Origin: Bryobacterales bacterium
GTDB taxonomy: Bacteria > Acidobacteriota > Terriglobia > Bryobacterales > Bryobacteraceae
Reading direction: 5' to 3'
Length of the DNA: 64,000 bases
NCBI GenBank assembly: GCA_019261985.1
Contig: JAFAQY010000080.1
Span: forward strand, 1-64,000
Numbering within the stretch: the first letter of the stretch is position 1; each line of letters starts with the position of its first letter. This document shows positions 10,058 through 19,984 of this stretch, piece by piece. The notes below the pieces were generated by a model. It saw only the letters and a program-made list of their open reading frames with translations. It was not told the origin of the DNA and made no database searches. The translations under genes were made by a program, and so were the position numbers.

Positions 10058-11524
10058 AGCGGATAGGCGCGGGCTCGGTTCGTATAAATCCAGAGCGATC
10101 CAAAACCAGGATCTTCCCTCAATGTGGATCAAGCTTTGAGCCAGTTGGTCCCTTGTCCTCTTCGCGCGCTGCACGGGGCCGTCGAAGTCGCCGTGCGTGT
10201 CGGCGATCAGCCATACTCGCGTACAGCTTTCATTGCGGAATTGCTCCACAGGCGTTAGGGTCAGCGGCGGCCTGCCGCGAGCATAAATCTCCCATGCCAT
10301 TTGGATATGCTGCTCATCGCCGGGAGGAACTACTACGAAACAATCGTTCGGCTGCGCGTGACTGGCCAGATATATGGTGGCGTCGCGGAAATTCTCTTTT
10401 GAGGGAATGAAATAGTTCGCCCGCAGCGAGTAGCCGCTATATGCTAAGGCGGCCAGGGTCACGGTTAGCCGCAGGGTTCGATTGTTCAGGGACGAAATAC
10501 CCCGCGCGATTAAAATGCAATACGGCGCGGCGCAAAACGACAGATATCGAAATTCGTAAAACCGGATTACCCGGCCGATGAGAAGCGCCAAAAACACGGG
10601 TATTACAATCAGCATGAATAAGAACATGGGGCTTTCGCGCTCGGACTTGGAGCCTTTTTCTACCGGCGAAAGGAGTGGTTTCAAGGCCAGCAGCGCAGGT
10701 AAAGTGAACAGAAAAGCGCCTGCTAAAAAGGTCCACCACGGTCCGAGTCCGGGAAATAAACCGGTGGGACGGCCGTTGTTGAATACATTCACTAACTCAA
10801 AGACGGCATACCAGGTTTCGGAATGGGCTTTTCCGAGCGTATTGGATAACTTGGAGCCAAATAGAGCCTCCCAAGCTACACCCGAGGCGAGCCAAAATCC
10901 AAGAAACGCAAGCAGGATTGCCCCGCCCGCAACCCACCAGGACCGGGGGATGGGGCGCCGGTGGCGATATAAAAGCAAGAACAGAAACAGCGCGATCAGC
11001 GGCAGGATTCCGAAGTAATGGGTGTATTCCACCAGGACCGCCGAAGCCACAAACAACCACCAACAAACGGCGTTTCTCTCCCGGATCGCCCTTATGAAGA
11101 AATACCAGGAGCAGATTACCAGGAACAGCAATAGCGCGTACATCCGCGCTTCCTGCGAATATTGAACGCTCAGCTGCGATATGGTGAGCAGCAACGCGGA
11201 TAGCGCGGCTGTGCCGGCGTCGAAAAGATAGCGCGCAAGAATGTACAAGGCGGCAATCGCGAGCGTTCCGAAAAGGGCAGACATCAGCCGCGCCTGGTAT
11301 GTGCCGAACCCAAATGCCCGCACCCATCCGTGCAACATATAGTAGTGCAGCGGCGGGTGGACAACATCCTTTACGAGCGCGGCGTGCATGGGCGCCCAAG
11401 CCGCGTTACTGACCGTGAGGCCGAAAATCTCGTCTCCCCAAAAGCTCTCGTAATCGAGATGATATAGCCGTAGTACCAGCCCGAGCAGGACGATGCTTGC
11501 CGGGATTATCCAGCGCAGCCGCAT
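10025..11524 (-). CDS. Glycosyltransferase family 39 / ArnT-like integral membrane protein
   Basis: MRLRWIIPASIVLLGLVLRLYHLDYESFWGDEI..., multiple TM segments, VVHPPLHYYMLHGW. Confidence 0.85.
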   Translation of the reverse strand: MRLRWIIPASIVLLGLVLRLYHLDYESFWGDEIFGLTVSNAAWAPMHAALVKDVVHPPLHYYMLHGWVRAFGFGTYQARLMSALFGTLAIAALYILARYLFDAGTAALSALLLTISQLSVQYSQEARMYALLLFLVICSWYFFIRAIRERNAVCWWLFVASAVLVEYTHYFGILPLIALFLFLLLYRHRRPIPRSWWVAGGAILLAFLGFWLASGVAWEALFGSKLSNTLGKAHSETWYAVFELVNVFNNGRPTGLFPGLGPWWTFLAGAFLFTLPALLALKPLLSPVEKGSKSERESPMFLFMLIVIPVFLALLIGRVIRFYEFRYLSFCAAPYCILIARGISSLNNRTLRLTVTLAALAYSGYSLRANYFIPSKENFRDATIYLASHAQPNDCFVVVPPGDEQHIQMAWEIYARGRPPLTLTPVEQFRNESCTRVWLIADTHGDFDGPVQRAKRTRDQLAQSLIHIEGRSWFWIALDLYEPSPRLSASAGEPATPGH

Positions 11525-11636
11525 TTCAGGTAGGATTGCACGAAATGCGCCATTGTGGGGTCGTCGGGCACGCGGGCTGCGGCGTTGAAGATCCGGGGGA
11601 TTGAGGCTGCGGCGGACTTAAGTTCACGAGCGCGCA

Positions 11637-11674
11637 GGCGGGCTGAAGCCCGCCGCAGGCTTAAGCCTGCCCCA
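11637..11674 (-). repeat. Two-hairpin palindromic (REP-like) element, copy A
   Basis: Reverse strand reads GTGGGGCAGGCTTAAGCCTGC GGCGGGCTTCAGCCCGCC; two adjacent perfect hairpins. Confidence 0.88.
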
Positions 11675-11718
11675 CTTGGATTTTGCTAAATCGGTGTCCG
11701 GTTTCCGAACGATTTGGA

Positions 11719-13089
11719 TTAGTGGTTTGAGCCGAGCTCTTTTACAATACTGGCCACAAAACCCTTCGCATCCCCAAATAGCATTAGAGTTTTGTCCATG
11801 TAGTAAAGCTCGTTATCGATTCCGGCGAAGCCCGGGCTCATGCCGCGCTTGATCACCATTACCGTCCGGGCTCTGTCGGCATCGAGAATCGGCATGCCCG
11901 CGATGGGGCTATCCTTGTCGCTGCGCGCCAAGGGATTGACGACGTCATTTGCGCCCACCACCAGGGCCACGTCCGTCATCGGAAACTCGCCATTGATCTC
12001 GTCCATCTCGAGGAGCTTGTCATACGGGATATCGGCTTCGGCCAGCAGAACGTTCATGTGGCCCGGCATACGGCCGGCGACTGGGTGAATCGCGAACCTT
12101 ACGTTTACCCCGCGGCGAGTTAGAAGATCGTACATTTCCCGGATCTTATGCTGCGCCTGCGCGACCGCCATGCCGTAACCGGGAATGATGATCACGCTGG
12201 ACGAGGAATCGAGGATCGCCGCGGCTTCTTCCGGCGTGGCCGACCTCACGGGCCTCTGCGCGGCCTGCGCTGCGACACTCGCCTGGACTTGGCCGAAGGC
12301 GCCGAACAGGACGTTCACAAACGACCGGTTCATGGCCTTGCACATGATGATGGACAGCAGCAAACCCGCGGTTCCGTTCAACGCGCCGGCGACAATCAGC
12401 AGCCGGTTGTCCAGCACAAATCCCATCGCTGCCGCCGCGACGCCGGCCGAAGAATTCAATAGCGCGATCACCGTCGGCATATCCGCGCCGCCGATCGGCG
12501 TCACCAGCATGATTCCGAACAATAGCGAGAACGCGATGAAGAGCGGGAACATCCAGGGCGCGGAAATCCCCGCCGTCAAGCTGACGCCGAGCACGACCGC
12601 GCCGCCCAGCACGATGAAGCTAACGATGTTCTGGCCCGCATAAGTGATGGGCCGGGTGGGAAGAATCTCCTGCAGTTTGCCGAAGGCGATCACGCTCGCC
12701 GTTGCCGTCAGAAAGCCGAGCAGCGTTTCCGCAGATAGAGCGCCCATCGTGAAGCCATGCGGCGTTTCCCGGTAATATTCGGCGGTACCGATGAGCGCCG
12801 ATGCCAGCGCGCCGAAGGCATGCGACAACGCCGTCAATTGCGGAACGGCTGTCATCGGCATGAGATACGCCAGCGGAGCGCCGATTGCCGAGCCGATCGC
12901 CAGGCCCACCAGGATCCAGGTGAAGTTATGAACATCGCTTCGCAGGAGCGTGCCGATGACCGCCAGCAGCATCCCGATTTCACCGATAATCACGCCCCGA
13001 CGCGCCGTGGAGGGGTGATTCATCCACTTCATCGCGAGAATGAATCCAGCCGAGGCGAGCAGGTAAATGAAGGGTAGGACCTGTGCCAT
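11719..13089 (-). CDS. pntB: NAD(P) transhydrogenase subunit beta
   Basis: 456 aa; VIIIPGYGMAVAQAQHKIREM, GANDVVNPLARSDKDSPIAGMPILDADRA. Confidence 0.97.
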   Translation of the reverse strand: MAQVLPFIYLLASAGFILAMKWMNHPSTARRGVIIGEIGMLLAVIGTLLRSDVHNFTWILVGLAIGSAIGAPLAYLMPMTAVPQLTALSHAFGALASALIGTAEYYRETPHGFTMGALSAETLLGFLTATASVIAFGKLQEILPTRPITYAGQNIVSFIVLGGAVVLGVSLTAGISAPWMFPLFIAFSLLFGIMLVTPIGGADMPTVIALLNSSAGVAAAAMGFVLDNRLLIVAGALNGTAGLLLSIIMCKAMNRSFVNVLFGAFGQVQASVAAQAAQRPVRSATPEEAAAILDSSSSVIIIPGYGMAVAQAQHKIREMYDLLTRRGVNVRFAIHPVAGRMPGHMNVLLAEADIPYDKLLEMDEINGEFPMTDVALVVGANDVVNPLARSDKDSPIAGMPILDADRARTVMVIKRGMSPGFAGIDNELYYMDKTLMLFGDAKGFVASIVKELGSNH

Positions 13090-13410
13090 TTACTTGTGCT
13101 CCCCGCGGGTGGAGTCCGCCGGTTCGCGCTTACGGAACATCTTCAGCATTCGGTCGGTGATCAGATAACCGCTCACTACATTTATGGTCGCCGTGATCAG
13201 CGCGATAAACCCCAGGATGCGGATGTATTGCGGCGCATGTTCATTTCCGGTGAGCACAATCGCTCCGACGACGGCAATGGCTGAAATCGCGTTGGAAAGG
13301 GACATCAGGGGCGTGTGCAGTAGCGGTGAAACGCGTTTCACCAGCTCCCATCCCAGGAAAGCCGCGAGCATGAATACGAATAGACCGAACTCGTACGAAG
13401 AGTAGCTCAT
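13090..13410 (-). CDS. pntAB: NAD(P) transhydrogenase subunit alpha part 2 (membrane)
   Basis: 106 aa; GWELVKRVSPLLHTPLMSLSNAISAIAVVGA, directly upstream of pntB. Confidence 0.95.
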   Translation of the reverse strand: MSYSSYEFGLFVFMLAAFLGWELVKRVSPLLHTPLMSLSNAISAIAVVGAIVLTGNEHAPQYIRILGFIALITATINVVSGYLITDRMLKMFRKREPADSTRGEHK

Positions 13411-14603
13411 TGGATGTTTCCGTTATTGATCGCCTTGGCCGCTCCCGCAGAAACGCCGAAAGTCTCGCATACTCTTTGGTGGACGATGTTTCCCCCGAAA
13501 GTGACCAGCGTATCGCGCACGATTTCGTCGGCGGGGTCCGCGGACAAGGGGAGGAATCCGGTCAAGTGCTTTAAGAATGTGGCCACGTTCGCGGCGAACA
13601 TCTGGCTGGAGTGGTAGGGCGCGAGCGCCGGAAAATTCAGCGGCCCGAGAATGTGCACGCCGTCATATATGATGTTCAGGCCGGGCTGGGTCACTTCGCA
13701 GTTGCCTCCCCGCACCGCCGCCAGATCCACGATTACCGACCCCGGAGCCATCGCCTCCACCATCTCTCGCGTGATCAGGATCGGAGCGCGCTTGCCCGGC
13801 ACGGCAGCGGTGGTGATCACCACGTCCTGCTCGCGGACGACTTCTGTCATGAGCTCGCGCTGGCGTTTGTAGAAGGCTTCATCCATCGCTTTCGCGTAGC
13901 CGCCTTTATCCTCGGCCGCGGCCGCTTCCACATCCAGCGAAACGAACTTCGCGCCTACGCTGACGATTTGATCCTTCACCGATGAGCGCACATCGTAGGC
14001 GCTCACAACCGCTCCCAACCGTTTTGCGGTCGCGATCGCCTGCAAGCCGGCAACGCCGGCCCCGAGCACGAAGACCTTCGCCGGAGTAATCGTTCCCGCA
14101 GCCGTCATGAGCATTGGGAATAACTTTGGAAGCGCGCCGGCAGCCAGTAACACGGCTTCATAGCCCGAGATCGTCGCAAGCGACGAAAGCACGTCCATGC
14201 TTTGCGCGCGGGTGATGCGCGGAATCAGTTCGAGCGCGAAAAACGAAACTCCGGCAGCGGCGAGGTCGGAAGTTTCGCGCTGCGCTGTCAGCGGCTCACC
14301 GAGTCCGATCACGATCTGGCCCGGCCGCAAGCGCTTCAGGTCATCGCGGCCCGCTTCGGGATTCGCGCCCAAACTGCGAAATTGGGTGATGATGTTTGCT
14401 TGGGCGAAGATCTCATCCCGGCTGGCGAGTTTCGCGCCTCGGGCTGTGTATTGGTCGTCAGGGTAGCCGGCTTCCTCGCCCGCGGACGGCTCTACCAGCA
14501 CTCCCATACCGGCCTTCTGCAAGGCTTCGATAGAGCGGGGTGTGATGGCGACGCACCGCTCGCCCGGGAAGCTTTCCCGCGGCACTCCTACAGTATTTGT
14601 CAC
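13407..14603 (-). CDS. pntAA: Re/Si-specific NAD(P)+ transhydrogenase subunit alpha part 1
   Basis: 398 aa; GVPRESFPGERCVAITP, VLGAGVAGLQAIATAKRLGAVVSAYDVR; overlaps pntAB. Confidence 0.96.
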   Translation of the reverse strand: MTNTVGVPRESFPGERCVAITPRSIEALQKAGMGVLVEPSAGEEAGYPDDQYTARGAKLASRDEIFAQANIITQFRSLGANPEAGRDDLKRLRPGQIVIGLGEPLTAQRETSDLAAAGVSFFALELIPRITRAQSMDVLSSLATISGYEAVLLAAGALPKLFPMLMTAAGTITPAKVFVLGAGVAGLQAIATAKRLGAVVSAYDVRSSVKDQIVSVGAKFVSLDVEAAAAEDKGGYAKAMDEAFYKRQRELMTEVVREQDVVITTAAVPGKRAPILITREMVEAMAPGSVIVDLAAVRGGNCEVTQPGLNIIYDGVHILGPLNFPALAPYHSSQMFAANVATFLKHLTGFLPLSADPADEIVRDTLVTFGGNIVHQRVCETFGVSAGAAKAINNGNIQ

Positions 14604-14819
14604 GTTGGGTAGTTAACTTCCTTAGGTGTACTGGGGCGGAGGCCTCAGTCCGTAACAACATATTCTCGCACGATCACCCGCCATTCCGCATGCTTGAGAT
14701 GGTTCATTTGCGCATGCGTATTGATTCGCGGCCGGCACGCACTTGGACGCCGGCCCCAGCTAGGCCGAATAGAAATGCGATCTAGCAGATCGCCGCGTGA
14801 TGCGGGCGTAATTTCGACA

Positions 14820-14894
14820 TCAGGCTAGGTCTGAGCATTCGGCAACGTACTGCCGCTCGCCACGCAAGATACGGACTTGAATGATATGTTTCAT
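14820..14894 (-). pseudogene. HicB-like antitoxin relic (N-terminal 24 aa only)
   Basis: Reverse strand: GGAG...ATG then MKHIIQVRILRGERQYVAECSDLA*; resembles the HicB N-terminus (..GE.QYVAEC.DL..) and stops immediately. Confidence 0.5.
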
Positions 14895-14996
14895 CGGACC
14901 CCGCTCTCCTGCATTAAAGTAGCGTGAGACTCCGGGGCTTCATTTCCAAATTGCTTCCAGCTTCGCGCGTTCACCGCCTTGCGCTAGAATTCCTTC

Positions 14997-15536
14997 ATGG
15001 CGCAATCTGGCGGCATCACTATAGAGGAGTTCGAGCGCCTACCCGACGCATTGGCTCTGAACCATGAGCTAGATGACGGAGAGTTGGTGGACGTGTCTGG
15101 AAACACTCCTTCTCACAATACGAAACGCGATTTTATTGTGTCGCAAATGCTGCCTCACGTCAGGAGCGGCCGGCTCGGTCTGGCCATCTCCGAGCAGGAA
15201 TTCGAATTCGGCGGCAACGCCCACGGACCCGATGTAGCATTCATTTGCGGGTCAAAGCTCCATCTGCTCGATTCCAACCGTCGCGTACAAAGGTTTGTGC
15301 CTGACTTGGCAATCGAGATCGTCTCCAACAACGACAAGTTCAACGACATCGTCAAAAAAGCAAAACGCTATCGCCGCTACGGAACCCGTGAAGTCTGGGT
15401 TCTGGACTTGGCGAACAGGCAAGCCCTGGTAGTTGCCGAAGACCGGCAGGTGATTCTAGACGATGATTCTGTATTCGAATCGAAGCTGATTCCGGGCTTC
15501 TCCATGCCTCTGGCCGAACTATTCGATTGGGCATAA
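14997..15536 (+). CDS. Uma2 family (DUF820) putative restriction endonuclease
   Basis: [35 protein letters not shown] motifs. Confidence 0.9.
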   Translation: MAQSGGITIEEFERLPDALALNHELDDGELVDVSGNTPSHNTKRDFIVSQMLPHVRSGRLGLAISEQEFEFGGNAHGPDVAFICGSKLHLLDSNRRVQRFVPDLAIEIVSNNDKFNDIVKKAKRYRRYGTREVWVLDLANRQALVVAEDRQVILDDDSVFESKLIPGFSMPLAELFDWA

Positions 15537-15574
15537 CCGACGCCTATCGTAGAATGAAACCGTCAGGAGAAATT

Positions 15575-16189
15575 ATGCAGAATTCCGTACTCGTCCCCAT
15601 GGTGGTCGAGCAAACCTCACGCGGCGAGCGCGCCTTCGACATTTACTCGCGGCTGCTGAAAGAGAACATCATCTTCCTGGGAACCCCCATTGACGACAAC
15701 GTCGCCAACCTGATCATCGCCCAGGTCCTGTTTCTCGCCGCCGAGGACCCTGAAAAAGACATTTCGCTGTACATCAACTCGCCGGGAGGCTCCATCACGG
15801 CCGGTTTGGCCATCCTGGATACGATGCGCCTGGTAGAGCCGGATATCGTAACTTACTGCGTTGGTCAAGCCGCTTCGATGGCGGCGGTGCTGCTCGCCTG
15901 CGGCACCAAGGGCAAGCGTTACAGCCTGCCCCACTCGCGCATTTTGATCCACCAGCCCTCGATGAGCGGCCTCGCCGGACAGGCGGCCGACATCGACATC
16001 TACGCCAAGGAAATCCTGCGGATGCGCGAGACGTTGAATAACGTACTCGCGGACGCCACCGGCCAACCCGTCGAGCGCGTCGCGCGCGACGTCGATCGCG
16101 ACTACATTATGGAGCCCGAGCAAGCGCTCGAATATGGCATGATTGATCGCATCATTGCGAGCAGGGTTTTACAGCCCGTAGCGAAGTAG
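15575..16189 (+). CDS. clpP: ATP-dependent Clp protease proteolytic subunit
   Basis: [32 protein letters not shown] (Ser), SRILIHQP (His). Confidence 0.95.
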   Translation: MQNSVLVPMVVEQTSRGERAFDIYSRLLKENIIFLGTPIDDNVANLIIAQVLFLAAEDPEKDISLYINSPGGSITAGLAILDTMRLVEPDIVTYCVGQAASMAAVLLACGTKGKRYSLPHSRILIHQPSMSGLAGQAADIDIYAKEILRMRETLNNVLADATGQPVERVARDVDRDYIMEPEQALEYGMIDRIIASRVLQPVAK

Positions 16190-16208
16190 CGCGCCCAAGG
16201 AGTTGCGG

Positions 16209-18536
16209 CTACTCGGGGTTCACGGTCAACACTTGCTTAGCGTCCACTTTGTCAAACTCCATCGGGAAGCTCCGTCCGCTGTAGTACGCATTCCATTGAT
16301 CTTTATAGTGGCCCGAGAAGGGGTGTCCCGATTCGCCGGTTGTGATGTTTTCGAGAGACCGGTCCAAGTCCGCAAGATCGACGACCATGCGCAGGGAAGG
16401 GCCTAGACGCCGGGAGATCTGCTTAATGGTGGTCGGCGAGCCGCTCATCAGCGCCGGCCCGACGCTGAAGTATTTGCCTATCAGCGGCAGTTGCCCCATC
16501 ACCGGATTATCGATGCGTAACTGGTTGTACTGGCCGTAGCTCCAGCGCGAGAGCTTGGAACCTTGCAGCTTTATCCCGCGCTCGATGGCGCTGCTCAGTG
16601 AATTCAGCAATTGTGCGTCATAGTCCGGGAACCAGTCGTTCGGGCGCTTGCGCAAAATGGTCTCCACCACCTGCGGGGCAAGAAACGAGCTTTCGTAGAC
16701 TTGGCCATGTTTCGGGGCGGCTCGCTCGGCCAGGGCGTTGCGGAATTCGTCATAGGCGAGCATGGCGATCATCGGCGCGGCACTTCCCGTTTCCATCTGT
16801 CCGTTCCAAGGGCGCAGCAGCTCGATCGCGTCGAGGACGCGTGCGTTCGAACCCGGATGCTTGTCCCAGGCCGCTACGATCTGCGCGGCAAAGAAGTGCG
16901 CGAACGAGGAATATACGTCTTTTTGAATCGCGATCATATCGGCGGGCTGCCATTGCGCGCGGGATACCAGCCGGGCGCGAATTTCCTGCGCGCGATATTT
17001 CGGCGCGAAGCGGCCATCGACAGGCCACGCGAAATCCGCCGGAAACGGATTTTGATTTGCAGTGGCGATTATTCCCGAAGGCGGATTGTAAGTCTGCGGC
17101 AACTTTTCATACGGAATGAAACCCTGCCATTCGCACTCACCCGATGAACCATCCTCCGGCATATCCGGGCGGCAATTTGCCGGCCGTGTGGGAAGCCGAC
17201 CGACAGCATGGTAACCAATGTTGCCGCCCACATCGGCGTAAACAAAATTTTGGGCCGGCCAATCGAAATGCGATAAGGCGGCATTGAACTCGTCCCAATT
17301 CGACGCGCGGTCGAGCGCGAGCAGGGGGAAATCGAGCGGCGCGTTTTCCGCGGGGACCCACCGCATCGCATAACTCTGGTTGTTCTCGGTCAGAAACAGC
17401 GGGCCGTGCCTCGTGACCCAACCGTTGGCCGGAATCGCCGGACCACCTTTCACCGGAATAACATCCTGCTCGGGTGCGGCTTGTTCCACGCGGCCTTGAA
17501 AGGTATAACGGCCGGTTCGGAGGTCGATCTGCTCGCGATATAGATCCTGGACTTCGAAACCGAGATTCGTAACGCCCCACGCGATGCGGCGATTGTGGCC
17601 GATAATGACGGCCGGCACGCCCGGCAGCGCAGCGCCGGTAACATCCAGATCCGGGGTACGAAGATGAACCAGATGCCATGCGCCGGGAACACTCCACTGA
17701 AGATGTGGATCGTTGGCCAAAATAGGCTTGCCACTGGCGGAGTGCGATCCGGACACCACCCACGCATTCGACCCCGGCTGAACTTCGGGGCCTGTGCGGC
17801 GGGGATAGAGAAAATCGACCCTCTTCGGATCGCCGGCATCCCCCATGCTGAGTTTGTTTATTTTCTCCCGCCACGTAGCCGTGAGGCTTCGTCCCATTTC
17901 CAGCGCGACTAGCAACGTGTCCTGAATTCTCCATGGCCGCGGATCGTAATTCAAGAGCGCGAACTCCGGAGGCAGCCGGCGGCGGTTGGTTTCAAGCCAA
18001 TAATTGACGCCTCGCGCGTAGGCTGCGATCATTTGACGTGTCTGCGGAGTGAGATTCCGCTCTTGCATTTCGGCGATGCGAGCCATCCGCCAGCGCCGGG
18101 CGTCGCGGTCGGACTCAAGAATCGAGTCCATCGGACCACGCCCCAGAATCTCGGCAAGTTGCCCGCCCGCCAACCGCCGCAAAGCGTCCATCTGCCACAT
18201 GCGATCCTGCGCGGTGGCGTAGCCTTGAAGAAAGATCGCGTCTTCCCAAGTGCCAGCCGTAATATGCGGAACACCGCGGGCATCGCGCTGAATTGTGGCT
18301 TGGGCGGAGACCGGAGCCGAGATCGCTCCCGAGGTTTGCGGAACCGTGCGCCAGCCGTACCAATACAGCACCACCCCAAGCGCAACAACGAAAACAGCTA
18401 TGCTCGAATTGACTACGCGTAGGACAGGAGTATGGAAGAACAGACCCGGCCGGGCGGTGGAACTTGGAGGCGCACCCGCGGCGCCGTCCGGTACGGTGGG
18501 GGACACTACTCCGCATTGTAGCGGACCCCTTCGCAC
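16209..18536 (-). CDS. Penicillin acylase family protein
   Basis: IQRDARGVPHITAGTWEDAIFLQGYATAQDRMWQMD; GSNAWVVSGSHSASGKPILANDPHL; start uncertain (may be internal). Confidence 0.92.
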   Translation of the reverse strand: MRRGPLQCGVVSPTVPDGAAGAPPSSTARPGLFFHTPVLRVVNSSIAVFVVALGVVLYWYGWRTVPQTSGAISAPVSAQATIQRDARGVPHITAGTWEDAIFLQGYATAQDRMWQMDALRRLAGGQLAEILGRGPMDSILESDRDARRWRMARIAEMQERNLTPQTRQMIAAYARGVNYWLETNRRRLPPEFALLNYDPRPWRIQDTLLVALEMGRSLTATWREKINKLSMGDAGDPKRVDFLYPRRTGPEVQPGSNAWVVSGSHSASGKPILANDPHLQWSVPGAWHLVHLRTPDLDVTGAALPGVPAVIIGHNRRIAWGVTNLGFEVQDLYREQIDLRTGRYTFQGRVEQAAPEQDVIPVKGGPAIPANGWVTRHGPLFLTENNQSYAMRWVPAENAPLDFPLLALDRASNWDEFNAALSHFDWPAQNFVYADVGGNIGYHAVGRLPTRPANCRPDMPEDGSSGECEWQGFIPYEKLPQTYNPPSGIIATANQNPFPADFAWPVDGRFAPKYRAQEIRARLVSRAQWQPADMIAIQKDVYSSFAHFFAAQIVAAWDKHPGSNARVLDAIELLRPWNGQMETGSAAPMIAMLAYDEFRNALAERAAPKHGQVYESSFLAPQVVETILRKRPNDWFPDYDAQLLNSLSSAIERGIKLQGSKLSRWSYGQYNQLRIDNPVMGQLPLIGKYFSVGPALMSGSPTTIKQISRRLGPSLRMVVDLADLDRSLENITTGESGHPFSGHYKDQWNAYYSGRSFPMEFDKVDAKQVLTVNPE

Positions 18537-18547
18537 GTACTTTTAAA

Positions 18548-19885
18548 ATGCCGCTTCGATTTATCCTGCTGGCGTTCATTCTCGCGATGAACGCATTTTT
18601 CGCGGCCGCCGAAGTTTCTTTGGTATCGGTGCGCCGATCGCGTCTGAAGGAATTGGCCGGGCAGCAAAGCGTTCCCGCACGCGCGGCCTTGGAGCTGCTC
18701 GCGAACCCGGAACGATTGTTGAGCGTTACCCAGGTTGGCGTGACGCTCGCGAGCCTGGGTTTAGGATGGGCCGGCGAGGACACTCTTTACCGCCTGTTCC
18801 TGCGAATGTTTCAGCCGGTTATCACACCGGCCACTTCGGTTTTGTTGCATGCCGCCAGCTTCGCGCTCGGCTTCCTGGCCATGAGCTTTTTCCACGTAGT
18901 ATTGGGAGAAGTTGTTCCGAAGAACCTCGCCATCGAAAAAGCCGACCGGCTGGCCCTACTGGTCGCGCCGGTATTGCTGGTGTTTTACCGAATCGCTCTT
19001 CCGTTTATTTTCGTCATCGAGCGGAGCGCCGCGGGGCTTTCACGCCTACTCGGATTGCGCGGCCATGGCGCGGGCGGCCATTCGTCGGAGGAGCTGAAGT
19101 TTATCGTCGAGTCGAGCCGCCGCGAAGGGCACCTGGAAGGCTTCGAGCAGGTGGCGATTCAGAAGCTATTAGAGCTGCACGACGTCAACGCGCGCGAGAT
19201 TATGACTCCGCGCATCGACATTATTTCCGTGTCCGTCGAGGCCAGCCTGGATGAGCTGCTGCGCGCGGCTATCGAGCACCAATATTCGCGGATGCCGGTG
19301 TATGAGGGGAAACCCGAGCATATCGTCGGCATCGTTCATTTCAAGGATTTGATGCGCGCCTGGCAGATAAGGAAAACGGCGAACGATCGCCGTCTTCCCG
19401 CGCCGCCGTTCCGCTTGCGCCGATACCTGCGCGAGCCGCTGGTGGTGCCGGAAACCAAAGCTCTAAGTCAACTGGTGGATGAGTTCCGCTCGCGGCATGC
19501 GCACATGGCGATGGTAGTGGATGAGTTCGGCACAGTAACGGGACTGGTGACCCTGGAGGACGTGCTGGCGCAGATCTTCGGCGCAATGGGCGACGAACAC
19601 GACGTCCGGAGGCCCAAACCGGCGCCGGGCGCTCCCGTGATAGAGGTCGAAGGAGCGACGAACATCCGCGAGCTTGCGTCCGAATATGGGATTGAGTTGC
19701 CGGGCGATGCAGGTTTTGAGACGCTGGCCGGCTTCTTGCTTTTTCGCCTCGGGTACATCCCCGCGCCAGGAGAGGCGGTGACGTATGGCAGCCGGACGTT
19801 TATCGTGGAAGAGATGGAGCGGAACCGGATCGCGCGGGTGAAAATTGTTACCGCGCGGCCGGCGGAGACGGCCCCGAAGAGCTAG
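18548..19885 (+). CDS. Hemolysin/CNNM family protein with CBS domains and CorC_HlyC domain
   Basis: MNAFFAAAEVSLVSVRRSRL..., EIMTPRIDIISVSVEASLDEL, VVDEFGTVTGLVTLEDVLAQIFG. Confidence 0.93.
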   Translation: MPLRFILLAFILAMNAFFAAAEVSLVSVRRSRLKELAGQQSVPARAALELLANPERLLSVTQVGVTLASLGLGWAGEDTLYRLFLRMFQPVITPATSVLLHAASFALGFLAMSFFHVVLGEVVPKNLAIEKADRLALLVAPVLLVFYRIALPFIFVIERSAAGLSRLLGLRGHGAGGHSSEELKFIVESSRREGHLEGFEQVAIQKLLELHDVNAREIMTPRIDIISVSVEASLDELLRAAIEHQYSRMPVYEGKPEHIVGIVHFKDLMRAWQIRKTANDRRLPAPPFRLRRYLREPLVVPETKALSQLVDEFRSRHAHMAMVVDEFGTVTGLVTLEDVLAQIFGAMGDEHDVRRPKPAPGAPVIEVEGATNIRELASEYGIELPGDAGFETLAGFLLFRLGYIPAPGEAVTYGSRTFIVEEMERNRIARVKIVTARPAETAPKS

Positions 19886-19917
19886 TGCTCAGTTGCAGAA
19901 CTTCACGTCACCGCTCA

Positions 19918-19955
19918 GGCGGGCTGAAGCCCGCCGCAGGCTCAAGCCTGCCCCG
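19918..19955 (-). repeat. Two-hairpin palindromic (REP-like) element, copy B
   Basis: GGCGGGCTGAAGCCCGCC GCAGGCTCAAGCCTGCCCC; one mismatch to copy A over 39 nt. Confidence 0.88.
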
Positions 19956-19984
19956 CAGCGCGATGTACACCAACTAGCGCGCCT

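Noticed and set aside
14740-14760. GGCCGGC...GCCGGCC hairpin in the pntAA-Uma2 interval
   Set aside because: Does not share the GTGGGGC foot or loop of the repeat family and lacks a T-run; no function can be supported.
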